Source: Histoplasma ohiense (taxonomy: Eukaryota > Ascomycota > Eurotiomycetes > Onygenales > Ajellomycetaceae). From it: a stretch of 64,000 nt of DNA. The translations under genes and the position numbers were made by a program. Numbering within the stretch: the first letter of the stretch is position 1; each line of letters begins with the position of its first letter. The stretch lies in contig JAEVHH010000002.1 in NCBI GenBank assembly GCA_017607445.1, positions 6,354,001-6,418,000 of the forward strand. Direction: 5' to 3'. The notes under the pieces were generated by a model. That model worked only from the letters and a program-made list of their open reading frames with translations. It ran no database searches and had not been told where the DNA came from. Positions 1-10,700 of the stretch are shown here, one piece after another.

Positions 1-3000
1 TGAGATCAGGAAGGTCCAGCAGATCCCGGGACGAAAATTCCGATGCGCCAGATGTCGAGATATTAGTAGTCGAGGATATGGACATGGAGAAGCTAGCACT
101 TAACCCTACCCTTGGCCGGCTGTGGCGTATGTGGAGAAAAAACGTAAGGACTCCCATGCTCTCCAGAACGCTTTCGAGAGAATCTATGTCACGGCGGGGT
201 CTTCTTCCTCTGAGAGGCACCAGTAGAGCAAGCAGCATCGCAACAATAGAAGAGCCACCCGCCATCCAAGCGCCCCAGAAGACGGGCGCGACTGCACTGG
301 AGGAAGATTTAAATCCGGCAGATATACCCATCCCGGTCTCCGAAAATGACGTGGATGAAATTGAAGTCCCTGGATTTACTACCGAACTCTCAATAGCCAT
401 TCAAGCACGGTCATTACGCCCTCGAAGCCTCCTTATTTCCGGATCTGATTACGCCTCCACATCGTGCCGATCTACCTCAAACTCAACGGGGCTGCGAGGC
501 AGTATAAGTCATTCTCGCTCCAAGTCATTGCCATCCTCGCCATCCCAGCGGCTGCAGTCAGATGGGTATTTTCACTTTGGCCTCAACTCGGGCGTCGGTT
601 CTGTTAAAGATGAACAGAATCACCTGGAAACGATGATTGAAGATGACGAGCTCACCGACAAACCTTCGGGAACAAAATCTAGTCCACCTGAAATCCCTCC
701 TCGTAGTAAACAGCGCCAAGACGCCGCAGATATTGAATGCGATGCTGAAAGCAGTGGCCTTTCTGAAATCTTGACCTCTGCATCCACTGATCAGCTGCAT
801 CGTCCAAAATCACCAAATGGAATACTCAATGCGAAGCTTCAATCTCAAAGGAGCCAAGAACAGCCTGCTCGCCAAGGTCTCGAACGTGAAAGTAACCATC
901 CTCCTGGATTTTCCAAACACGCACATGATGATACGAATAGTGAAAATCTTCACACCAAACAAGGGCTTCAATATCAAAATAGAGACCATATCGTCAAAAT
1001 CGGTCGGAAACACCACGCCCCGGTACCCATAGTTTCCGAGGATGATGACTCCAGTCCTTCGGACCAATCCAATATCGGACAAGGTCATGCTCACTACGTT
1101 TCTTCTCAAGATTCAATCGTGGAAACATCCTTTGTTGCCGAAACAAACAGAGCTTCATTCCTTCCCTCTCGACTCAGTCCACATCAGGAGGTTGTCGACA
1201 GCTCAAGCAGCAGCCCTAATCAAGATTCTCCACATTCGTTTTCGGGCCACCGGTCGATTAATACAAGCCAAAATGGACAAACTCTTTCCCGAAGTAATTC
1301 GCGGAGACATACCAAAACTTCTAACGGCGGGAATATAACCCCTCGCTACACACCGAATTCCGCTGTTTCGGTGGGGTCTGAGCGGGCCGCAGTCCAGCGC
1401 GTTTCTCCTCCTCCCCCTGCAACTCCTCGTGATTCAAGTTCCAAACCTCGCCGCTCTCTGAGCATCGGCAGCCATCGGGATAAGCGGCCGATAACTTCAG
1501 GATCCGCTACCTCACAAGTTTCCAGTAAACTGTTAAAGGGCCTGGTAGGACGGCAGCCCAATGACCACGATTCAAGGATTCCTTTTCCAATACGCACTTC
1601 TACAGACACAAACTCAACTCTGTCTAAATTTGCAGAAACCGTTGCGGACCCTTCTAACCTGGACCAACTGATTCAAAGCGACGAGACTATACATTTCACT
1701 CTTACCCCGCGAAACATGAGAGAGATGGAGGTAAGTTTCAACTACCGCCTGTATCCCGACTCTGAATATTGACGTATTTAATAGGATTCAAATTCTCCGA
1801 GATGGGAAACCATGCGAAGTGATGCAACCGACACGGACGAATTTGTGAAAAAGACTAGTGCCACTGGAGAGACACAATCGGACGGTAGAAGACCAAGCGT
1901 TTCATCCTCCAAACTGAATGGGCTGCGCATACACTCTCCGTCTACTGCTTCACCTAACAAGTCCACGTTTGTAGAGTCTTCTGTTGTAAAATCGAACCGG
2001 CCCCAGTCATCTATTCACAAATCCGCTACACCGCAAGCACGGGATCCGAGAGTAGAAAGAGAATCCCTGAGGGACCTTTCGGAATTTATTAGATCAACTG
2101 GGCCTGATCAAACCCCAGCAGCTCCAATAAACCATTCAAAGCGTACTACCAGTTTAATTAACAGCAACAGTGGACAGACCACCCGGAAGCTGAGTTTGAG
2201 TGGCAGCGGGACTTCATCAATGACATCGTCTCGCGCCTCACACACTCTTACCAAAGAAATGCCAAAAAGGACAGCTCCGCGCTTAGAAGCCAGGCCAGCG
2301 GTAACGCCAAAGGACAATGGCACGTCAGATCTGATCGATTTTATAAGAGAAGGGCCACAAGACGGCTTGCATCGAATTCCCAGGACGGTCGCTCCTTTTC
2401 GTACAACAATGGATTCGGATGAATTCCTGCTGAACCCCGGCCGTGCTCATCGTGATCCCGGAAAACAAAGCTACGCTCCAAGCTCGCATACAGACTCAGC
2501 CACGACGAAATCCGGCCCTTCCTCCTTCAACTCGCGCACCGGCTTGCTCGATTCCACAAACCGTGCCAACATTCGAACACAGCCCAGCTCACCAGCTCCA
2601 GGCGGCGCCCTTGATACAGGAGAACGTGCTATTCCACCCAGAAAGCAGCGACGAGTGAAAGATCCCTATGCCATCGATTTCGATAGTGACGATGATGATT
2701 TTGAAACCGAACTCCTGTCTGGAGGCCTGAAAGCCCATAAAGAGGAGGAAGAGAGCTTAGCTGACTTCCTACGCAACGCTCCTCCACCCCCTGATCTTGA
2801 CCAAGCCCCCCAGCTTCTATCCGTCAATATGAATGCGACAAATAAGCCGAAAATGAAGAGTTCGTCATCCATGAGAACACGGCTAATGCGCGCTACGTCT
2901 GTGGACAAAATCCCATCGACTAAACTATCGCGATCATCTCTCCGTTCCTATAAATCAAACGCCACTACCGTCTCGTCCCCAGTAGGCCCTGCGGTCTCGA

Positions 3001-3317
3001 TTCCGGAGACAACCCGGCTCAAAGTCTCTCGCTCGAATTCTCATATCAAAGGGAGTTATTCGCCACAGTCGTCTTATAGAGCTCGTGCCAATACTCAGTC
3101 AAACGGCGGAATGAATGGAGTTCAACGCTCGCAGAGAAGTCCTCCCAGAGGTTATCAAACTTCGACTGCGGAGTTGGCAGACTTCTTAAAGAATACCGGA
3201 CCGCCCGAGCCAGTAGCTCGGCCGGGTTCCCGGTCATCATTCAGCGAGGAAAGGGAGAAAGGGAACGGCGGCTCCTTTACTAGAATGTTTTCGCGGATGA
3301 AGAAACAGACGGTGTAA
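1..3317 (+). CDS. Long Ser-rich disordered protein with four DLxxF(I/L)-type repeats (5'-partial)
   Basis: The reading frame is open from base 3, so the true start lies before the window. I read two exons, to 1730 and 1785-3317, around a 54-nt intron (GTAAGT...AATAG) that keeps frame; at least 1,086 residues are visible. I do not recognise the family. The protein is rich in Ser, Pro, Arg and Asn and looks mostly disordered. There is a proline-rich PPEIPPRS stretch, an acidic DSDDDD patch and a basic C-terminus (FTRMFSRMKKQTV). The second exon carries four spaced copies of a short amphipathic motif: DLSEFIRSTGP (about 2072), DLIDFIREGP (about 2329), SLADFLRNAPP (about 2755) and ELADFLKNTGPP (about 3170). 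Repeated short motifs in a disordered chain suggest a multivalent scaffold, perhaps in polarity or signalling, but that is inference. Confidence 0.8.
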
Positions 3318-4612
3318 ACTCTTTATTTCTCTTCTATGATTTATCTTTCCTTGTTTCTTTATTTTAAGAGTTGATATTGGACCCATTTCAATGCCATTCA
3401 TGTATAGCTATTATGTCGGTCAGTTTCTTCCTATTTCTTTTGTAAATTTGGATATTCACACCGTTTGTCTTTTTCTCCGAAAGCGTGATTTTGAGCACAT
3501 CAAAACGCCCTACCTTTCGGCGAAGAGGACGATATATTCTGAATAATGTCTCCCTGTACCTATCTTGTGTTGCTCTTCTACTCTACGACTTTTATTTGGT
3601 CACTTGCCTTGATCATTTGTTCCGTTGTTCGCTACCTGCCTTCGTCTCGGGACATTTTAGTGTATTTCAATTCTAACGCCTCTATTCTCTACATTGCAAC
3701 TAGCCTAGCGGCAAATTTGTACTTACACTACCTATTACCAGCCTTTCTTTTGGAGCTACCTTCTCAACTTGCCCATTTGTACGCTATTAAATCTTATTTT
3801 TTGCCATCTCTCCTATTCATCTTATTTATCCCTTTGGAATTCACTTCCCCGGCGGTTTACATGTGCGTTGGACGTTTCCCCCACTTTTATCTCTATGTCA
3901 CTTTGCCATAATCTACACTTTGTGATGCTGATGCCTCCGACTTCCTCGTCTACTCGTTCATGTTGCCTTCGTACTTGAAAGGGTTTCCTTTCCCTTGGGA
4001 GGAAATCCGATTCACGTCCAATTTATTATCATTTATTACAGTCGTTCTGCTTCTTGATAGTATCCTTCGTTCTCTCTTTTGTCCGTTGTGAAAAACCACA
4101 GCCGTGTTCCATTTCATGGTCAAAGTGGACTACATACTTAGCTAATGAGCTGCCTAATTTCATGTAGATTAATCTTATTATTTTATTTATCAAGCCGTTT
4201 GTCCTTATTTTTGATTTCCCTCACCTAACATATTTCTACTAGTAGTATATATAATGATTAACTGCTCTCATATGTGAACCGTGCCAGAGAGCTAGCGCTC
4301 TTTTTCTCATTTTGTTCCACAATAATACTAATATTTATACTAGTATATATATCCAATGAAGCTAAATTCCTATTTTGCTCTCTTGTTTATTGGATTGGAC
4401 CCCTTGGATTATTCCCCCGCAGAAACATTGATCCGAGGCCGACTCCTAACTCAATCGTGGCATTCTGCAAGAACTTCTTCCCTTCCCTGTAAACAGAATA
4501 ACTATATAACACTGTTCCATCGCCGCCCCCTTTCCCAATTGGACGCCTCCCCTTCTACGAGATCACACGCACTTCCTTTAAAATAGGAAGAAGAGACGGG
4601 GGGGGAAACAGG
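3318..4612. other. Intergenic, T-rich
   Basis: 1.3 kb between the disordered-protein gene and the p24 gene. It is strongly T- and pyrimidine-rich on the plus strand, with TA-rich runs near 4240-4350. Open frames at 3485-3911 have T-rich codon content and no recognisable domain; I see no gene. It should hold the 3' UTR of the left gene and the promoter of the right one. Confidence 0.6.
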
Positions 4613-5818
4613 ATGGGCAGCTCATGTCCATCACCCTTAACTGGGCTGCTGCGACCTCTCACACTCGTCCTTCTACTCTGCATAGCGCAACTCTCCACAA
4701 CCCTGAAATTCGATCTCCCTGCGAATGTGAATAACGAGAGATGTATACGGAACTTCGTGAGTAAGGATCAGTTGGTTGTTGTGACGGCGATTGTGGGTGG
4801 ACAGAAGGGTGACGGACAGGTTGTAAATATGCATGTATGTTTTCCCCATGCCTTTCCTTGTCTTCTTGGTGTTGTGTGCAGGGTTTTTGTTTTCTTTGAA
4901 GCGGGTGGTATATATAAGCTACATCTGTCTGGTTTTGATCACTGGTCTGCTATGTTTCCTTATGTCGCTAGTGAGAAGCTTCATTTCGCCGAATCTGGAA
5001 ATTTTCTATTATTCTAGTGCTTTGGGACTGAATAATTTCGCAAAGGATCATTACTTCTATTCAATTGTGGGTTCTGTGCTTTGCTAACAATTTGGCTTTT
5101 ATTGGGAAATATAGATCAAAGACTCGATGGGAAATGATTACGGCAGACCCAAGGACGTCGTTGGCGAGAAAAGACAAGCCTTTACCTCCGGGGCGGATAC
5201 TGCATTTGACGTGTGCTTTGAGAACATTCCTGTTGGCCGATGTAAGTAAATCACTTGGGCCCCCCTGGTTCCCCAACTTATTCTCTGTATATATTCCGCG
5301 ATTTAGGTAACCTAACGATGCATATTCAAACCTTATAGCTTCTGGCCACCTTTCCCGCTCCGTCGAACTTGACATTGACATTGGAGCCGACGCACGCGAT
5401 TGGTCTGCCATCCAGGTACAAGAGAAGCTGCGACCGGTCGAAGCTGATCTGCGCCGTATCGAAGCGATGGTCGGTGAGATTGTGACGGAGATGGAATACA
5501 TGCGGACTCGCGAGCAGAAATTGAGAGATACGAACGAGAGCACGAATGAGCGGGTTAAATGGTTTGCCTTTGGGACTATAGGGATGCTGATAGGGTTAGG
5601 CGTATGGCAGGTTATTTATCTGAGAGCCTATTTCAGGTGAGTTACTTTTTACTTTATGATTTCCAATCCTTACCTTCTTGGACGGCATGAGAGCCCTTTG
5701 TCTTAGCTCACCTCCTTGCAAAAAAATGCAATCTATTTTCCTTGTCTCTTAATATTAGGAGATCTGTGTGTTAACGTGTTTTGTTTTAAAAATTACTAGG
5801 TCGAAACATCTTATCTAA
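4613..5818 (+). CDS. ERV25: p24 family cargo receptor, Erv25 (p24 delta) type
   Basis: Exons 4613-4834, 5115-5241, 5339-5636 and 5800-5818 give 221 residues. The protein starts with a signal peptide (hydrophobic LTLVLLLCIAQL) followed by LKFDLPA, then a GOLD domain with the two conserved cysteines (ERCIRNF and FDVCFEN), a coiled-coil stretch (EKLRPVEADLRRIE) and one C-terminal membrane span (WFAFGTIGMLIGLGVW). The last exon supplies only SKHLI after YLRAYFR. This matches the cytosolic p24 delta tail with an aromatic COPII motif and basic residues, which cycles these proteins between ER and Golgi. Family knowledge: Erv25 pairs with Emp24 in COPII vesicles that carry GPI-anchored cargo. Length fits the family. 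Reading through the last donor would end the protein at YFR. Confidence 0.95.
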
Positions 5819-6362
5819 ATACGTGACGATTTCTTCTATCTTCGCACACGGTATTCCTCTCCAAATACTTCTTACACTGGGATTCTCAACGACAATTGCA
5901 ATGAAGGATGATGGAGAACATTATACATTATTTTTTCTTTCTTTCTTTCTTTCTTCCCCTCCGTTCCATTTTGGGTTGAGATTTCCAGATTTATACCAGT
6001 ATGTTGTTAGTACAAAATACCATGCCTTGTTGAGGACTTGCATTGTTGATATCTACTATCCTATCTAGAAGTGAAGTGGGAATCAGGGGCAGGTGCCCAA
6101 CAGTGCTGAGGATGATGGTAATAGATAGTTGTCTAGTTCAAGAAGATTACGCCGAGCGGCAAAGAGCATATGAAAAGGAACTTGATTCACTTAGTTTATT
6201 TCAACACTAAATACATGTACGAATGTAGATAGTCCCGTTTCCGGATGCAAACACGGCAAACAGGGGCGTCGGGATGATGTCAATCTTGGAAGCTTGTTCT
6301 GCCTCGAAAGAAATTCTCAATCAATTTATTCATTCTTAACAGCGCCCTTAAATTGCTAAATA
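5819..6362. other. Intergenic with CTTT microsatellite
   Basis: About 540 bp between the Erv25 and SdhAF2 genes. It contains a short CTTT repeat at about 5937-5955. No open frame with recognisable content. Confidence 0.6.
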
Positions 6363-7373
6363 ATGCCAAGTCTATGTACTCCCCAATGCTTTATGCGCGC
6401 TCTTAATTCATCCAACAATGTCAGGCCTGTATTTTCATTCATCCAAGGCCAAGCAGCAACGAATCGATCACTGAGCCCGACAAAATTCCGAGCCAGCAAC
6501 CTGAACGAACGCGGCCACTCGACCGCTCCCTCACACGGCAAAGCTCAGAAATCCAGGCCTTTGAACCCGCGTCTGGCAAATACCACGTCGACCAGCACCA
6601 ATGATTTCCCCAAGGCCGCCGCGAAAATAGAGTCCCCTGAGCTGGTTGCAGCAGCGAATCAAGAATATCAACGGCGCGATGCGGTTCTGGGAAATATGGA
6701 GAATATGACAGGCGGGACTGTGAAAACTAGAGATGGGAGAAAACCTGAGCTGGGCGTTGGAGAGATGGATGGGATTACGTTTAAGGTTGAGCCGCTTAAG
6801 AGAGATGGAGAGGATATCATGACAATGAGAGCTAGGTTGCTGTGTATGTCTACTACATTGCGCCTTGATCATCTTACAAAATATCAAGTTAACAGTCAAA
6901 TAGATCAAAGTCGCAAGCGAGGCATTCTAGAGTCCGACCTTCTCCTCTCGACCTTTGCATCCCGGCATCTCCCAACCATGACAGAACGACAACTGCAGGA
7001 ATATGACAAGTTTCTCGACGAGAATGACTGGGATATCTACTACTGGGCAACTCAAGAGGAGAAAGACCCGTCAACGACAGATAGTGCTAATTCGTCTCCT
7101 GCACCAAAGTCATCCGAAAAGCCAGTGAAGGATACGCCGATGGAAACGTGGAAGAGCGGGGCTACAAAGAGTGGGGAATGGGCGCAGACTGTAGGTGCTT
7201 TTAAACCTGCATATAGACCTGTCCCGCAGCGGTGGAAAGACTCTAAGATCCTGGCTCAGTTGAGGCAGCATGTGCACGAGAAGAGTGCCCATGGGGTACA
7301 AGAGGTGAAGGGACAGACCCATAGCGGAGGAGGCTTAGGACAGATGCCTGACCTGTATAAAAGCAGCCCATGA
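6363..7373 (+). CDS. SDH5: Succinate dehydrogenase assembly factor 2, mitochondrial
   Basis: Exons 6363-6843 and 6904-7373 give 316 residues. The core holds the family signature: GEDIMTMRARLLYQSRKRG across the splice, then ESDLLLSTFA, HLPTMTERQL, EYDKFLDENDWDIYYWA. In characterised family members (Sdh5/Emi5, human SDHAF2) this domain binds the flavoprotein Sdh1/SDHA in the mitochondrial matrix and promotes covalent FAD attachment. The N-terminus is long, basic and Ser-rich, as expected for a presequence; initiation at Met11 (MRALNSSNN) is possible. The C-terminal extension of about 80 residues beyond WAT is low in complexity, as in other fungi. The 60-nt intron is a multiple of three without stops, so an unspliced message would carry a 20-residue insert inside the conserved core. 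Confidence 0.95.
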   Translation: MPSLCTPQCFMRALNSSNNVRPVFSFIQGQAATNRSLSPTKFRASNLNERGHSTAPSHGKAQKSRPLNPRLANTTSTSTNDFPKAAAKIESPELVAAANQEYQRRDAVLGNMENMTGGTVKTRDGRKPELGVGEMDGITFKVEPLKRDGEDIMTMRARLLCMSTTLRLDHLTKYQVNSQIDQSRKRGILESDLLLSTFASRHLPTMTERQLQEYDKFLDENDWDIYYWATQEEKDPSTTDSANSSPAPKSSEKPVKDTPMETWKSGATKSGEWAQTVGAFKPAYRPVPQRWKDSKILAQLRQHVHEKSAHGVQEVKGQTHSGGGLGQMPDLYKSSP

Positions 7374-7750
7374 GATTTGGAGTGTTGTAGTCATAATCAT
7401 TATCATTTGCTCAGATTTTAGAATAGATGTGTGAACATATACTAACTCCCGTTCATCTCAACTTGTATGTTTACAGAGTATTTAACCTATTGAATTTCTC
7501 ATTATTTAGAATCCACGTGACTTATACTCGCTTAGGCCAGCTAGGGTTCCTGCGCACGCACAAAAGGCCCGCAACCAAATTGCGCTTAGGGCTCGCCTGG
7601 GCGGCGGAACCTCGCTCCATCGCTAAGAGACGAGACGAAGAAGAACCAAACAGCTCAACGACATTGCTTTGCTCGCCATCCATCCTCCTCCTTCCAACCC
7701 CCCACGAGGATTCCCTGATTTCTCACACTTCCATCGAGAGCCTGCACACT
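7374..7750. promoter_or_regulatory. Promoter and leader of the RACK1 gene
   Basis: 377 bp between SdhAF2 and RACK1. The last 130 bp before the start codon are C/T-rich (for example around 7660-7740), as is usual for highly expressed ribosome-associated genes in fungi. No discrete element can be assigned with confidence. Confidence 0.4.
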
Positions 7751-9161
7751 ATGGCTGAGCAGCTTGTCCACCGTGGGACCCTCGAAGGCCACAATGGCTG
7801 GGTCACCTCCCTGGCCACTTCGCTTGAGAAGTAAGCTACAACCAATTGGATTTTCGTTTATATCTCGATGAAGCTTGAAAAATGAACACAGTGGAATTCT
7901 GACTGGTTGGATCATTATATTAGCCCGGATATGCTCCTGTCCGCCAGTCGTGATAAAACCCTGATCATCTGGAACTTGACCCGTGATGACACCGCATACG
8001 GATACCCCAAGCGGAGCCTCCACGGCCATTCTCATATTGTCTCTGACTGTGTATGATAAAAAATGCCATTCCAGAAGCTGAAATAATCAAAGGGAGTTGT
8101 TAAGAAGAGTTACCTGAGGAATAATGTTGGCTGATTCTTATGCTTTTTTTTTTTGCTCTCTTCGAAAAATAGGTAATTTCGTCCGACGGTGCCTATGCCC
8201 TTTCTTCCTCCTGGGATAAAACCCTTCGCCTCTGGGAATTGGCCACCGGCAACACCACCAGAACCTTTGTTGGCCACACCAATGATGTTTTGTCCGTCTC
8301 TTTCTCCGCCGACAACCGCCAGATTGTATCCGGATCCCGCGACCGAACCATCAAACTGTGGAACACTTTGGGTGACTGCAAGTTCACCATCACCGACAAG
8401 GGACATACCGAATGGGTCTCCTGCGTTCGCTTCAGCCCGAACCCCCAGAACCCCGTCATCGTCTCTGCTGGCTGGGACAAACTCGTCAAGGTACGAAATC
8501 ATATATCGCTCCATTGCAGTCCCCAATTGCATATATGATTTATTATATATGTCCAATGATGTTTTGCTTTTACGTATTTGCTACTTCAGAGCCCTTAACA
8601 AGGCCATGAGACAAACTTCACCAAATGCCCTGATGGACAACCTTTTATAATTTTTCATATTTTGAAAATAAGACGCACAAAATCACCATTTTCCAAGTGT
8701 GTTTCGTTTTTGACTAATATCACCAAACGTAATAGGTCTGGGAACTTTCATCCTGCCGCATCCAAACCGACCACATCGGCCACACTGGCTACATCAACAC
8801 CGTCACCATCTCCCCTGATGGATCTCTCTGCGCGTCTGGTGGTAAGGATGGCACCACCATGCTCTGGGATCTCAACGAGTCCAAACACCTCTACTCTCTC
8901 CAAGCCGGCGACGAGATCCACGCCCTCGTTTTCTCCCCTAACCGCTACTGGCTCTGCGCTGCCACCTCTAGCAGCATTACCATTTTCGATCTGGAGAAGA
9001 AGAGCAAGGTTGACGAGCTTAAGCCTGAATTCGTAGAGAAGGGAAAGAAGAGCCGTGAGCCTGAGTGCATAAGCTTGGCATGGAGCGCTGACGGCCAGAC
9101 TCTGTTTGCTGGATACACTGATAATAAGATCCGAGCCTGGGGTGTTATGTCGAGGACGTAG
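7751..9161 (+). CDS. cpcB: RACK1 / Gbeta-like ribosomal scaffold (Cpc2/CpcB/Asc1)
   Basis: Exons 7751-7830, 7924-8050, 8173-8490 and 8736-9161 give 316 residues, the typical length. The protein is a seven-bladed WD40 propeller. It begins MAEQLVHRGTLEGHNGWVT and shows blades ending in LIIWN, LRLWE, IKLWN, LVKVWE, TMLWD, ITIFD and IRAWG, with GH dipeptides in blade turns. Family knowledge: RACK1 sits on the 40S ribosomal head near the mRNA exit, links kinases to translation, and in fungi controls the general amino acid (cross-pathway) response. All four exons join in frame with standard GT-AG introns. Intron 3 is the longest and hosts a box C/D snoRNA, described separately, as in the yeast ASC1 gene. 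Confidence 0.97.
8551..8638 (+). ncRNA. snR24: Box C/D snoRNA, snR24/U24-like, inside RACK1 intron 3
   Basis: Within the intron at 8491-8735 there is a box C (AATGATGT, 8555-8562) and a box D (CTGA, 8630-8633). They are flanked by a perfect 5-bp terminal stem: GTCCA at 8551-8555 pairs with TGGAC at 8634-8638. The segment TATTTGCTACTTCAG (about 8575-8589) and the following ATGAGACA agree with my memory of yeast snR24, which guides 2'-O-methylation of 25S rRNA. Yeast snR24 also lies in the intron of the RACK1 orthologue ASC1, so position supports the call. Exact ends and targets need an alignment. Confidence 0.85.
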
Positions 9162-10700
9162 GAGGGATGCATATGTGTGTGTATATCCGTTACGTGTAAT
9201 ATGTTTGTCTCTGGGCCGGAAGCAAATAGAAAACGCAGCTGCTGTGGAAGTTACCAGCTAGCTGGCTGGGTTGCGATGGATGAGCAATGAGCAAATGACA
9301 AAATCTACCTACCCCTTTTTTCACTACCTCTTTCTTTACTTTTTCTTTCTCTCTTCGGTGGACTGGGACGGGAGTTTTTGCTTTTTTTTGATAGAGTTGA
9401 CTTGCTTTTTCGCTTTTATCGAGCTAGAAGGAAAGAGGACGAAAGAGAGAAAGCTCCGATCTATCAAAAAAACAAATCCTTCTGCACAGAGGCAGAAATT
9501 TTTCATCCAACTCACAAATTTCATACCATGCCCTTGCCAATCTAAGAGAAGAGAGATGTGAAAGGCAGAACCTCGAAAATGGAAATTGGAAAAGGAAAAA
9601 AGAAACCATTATTTTTTCTCTCTTAATTCTAAATTTTGGTTGACATATGCTTCTTTCTATATTTCCCCCCGACCCTGCCTCGCCCATCCATCCGTCATCG
9701 CACATAAGTGAACGAAGCCAAATCAGTTAATTATTGTCATTTTCACACAGAAGGCTACAAACAGCCGTTCCCAATATTTCCCGGAAACTTCCCCCTGATT
9801 CAGCCTTTTGACCCCCGCTGAATCCCACTGAAAGCCACATTGAACCCACGACGAAAAGGTCCCATCGCAGAGGCGTCATGCATATATCTCATGCTGTGCA
9901 GTCTCTATCCTGGAATGGGTGATTCTTATGAGCTTTCAGCGACGTTCGCAAATTAGAACATATCCTCCTGCTTTGCATAGTGTTGCAGGTGCATTGGCAG
10001 GTAGATTGCTTGTTCAAACATATCTGGCTCAGTTGGGACGGCATTGGGGAACGCAATTCCCGCATGAAGTCGCTGGGTTTGGAAGAGCATCGAAAACGGA
10101 AATCCTTTTTGCGGCCATGTTGTTGAGCGATGTATATTTATTTAGTTGGTTCTGTTGTGACGAGGATACGCAGTTCTCACTCTTTCAGGAGAGCTGTAGC
10201 ATCAGACATGGAAGCCCAGCAGAGGCTATGTTAGTTTCCTCTCACTACAATGCAAATCCAATTCTACACCATTCAATGGCAGAGAGAACCTTCGCCTGAA
10301 TAAAAACGGGAGACGAAATTTTAGGCTATGGGATGTTCTTGAATCACTTATTTTGAACTTCCTTTTTCAGTGTATTTTTCTTTATTGCTTTGCTTCATAA
10401 AAGGTGCCTCAGTCTATATGTTCTGCCTTCCAAATATGTCAGTTCTGATGATTGCTAGCGGAATGGTCCTCTTGGGCGTTGAGGGTTATTCATTTCACAA
10501 ACTGGATGAAATCAATCCCTCAGGTCCATCCATCTAGCTCAACTGCATGACTCTACAATTTCAATGTGAAGACCTCGCATCTCCCTCTCCATTGTAAAAG
10601 TCAATTCTAGCACTAGCAAGGTATCATACTGGTTCATTCAGGTGTATAAATATATAGTACACATTTCCAAGTCAGCAATCTTCTATATGAATAGCCAGCC
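9162..10700. other. Intergenic, no supported gene
   Basis: 1.5 kb after RACK1, facing the 3' end of the Mgr3-like gene. An open frame at 9928-10299 (about 123 residues) has no recognisable domain and no visible conserved motif; it is probably chance. The rest is A/T-rich with short homopolymers. Confidence 0.5.

Noticed and set aside
3485..3978. Overlapping hydrophobic open frames after the first gene
   Set aside because: The hydrophobic look comes from T-rich DNA; no family motif, no consistent start context, and they overlap each other in different frames.
7831..7923. Possible second snoRNA in RACK1 intron 1 (CGATGAA and CTGA present)
   Set aside because: The boxes are only about 35 nt apart and there is no closing stem.
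8051..8172. Possible snoRNA in RACK1 intron 2 (ATGATAA and CTGA present)
   Set aside because: The box C-like element overlaps the donor site and differs from consensus; no closing stem.
9919..10299. 126-codon plus-strand open frame
   Set aside because: Starts at GTG (first ATG at 9928), no recognisable motif and no splice partners; kept only as a note in the intergenic entry.
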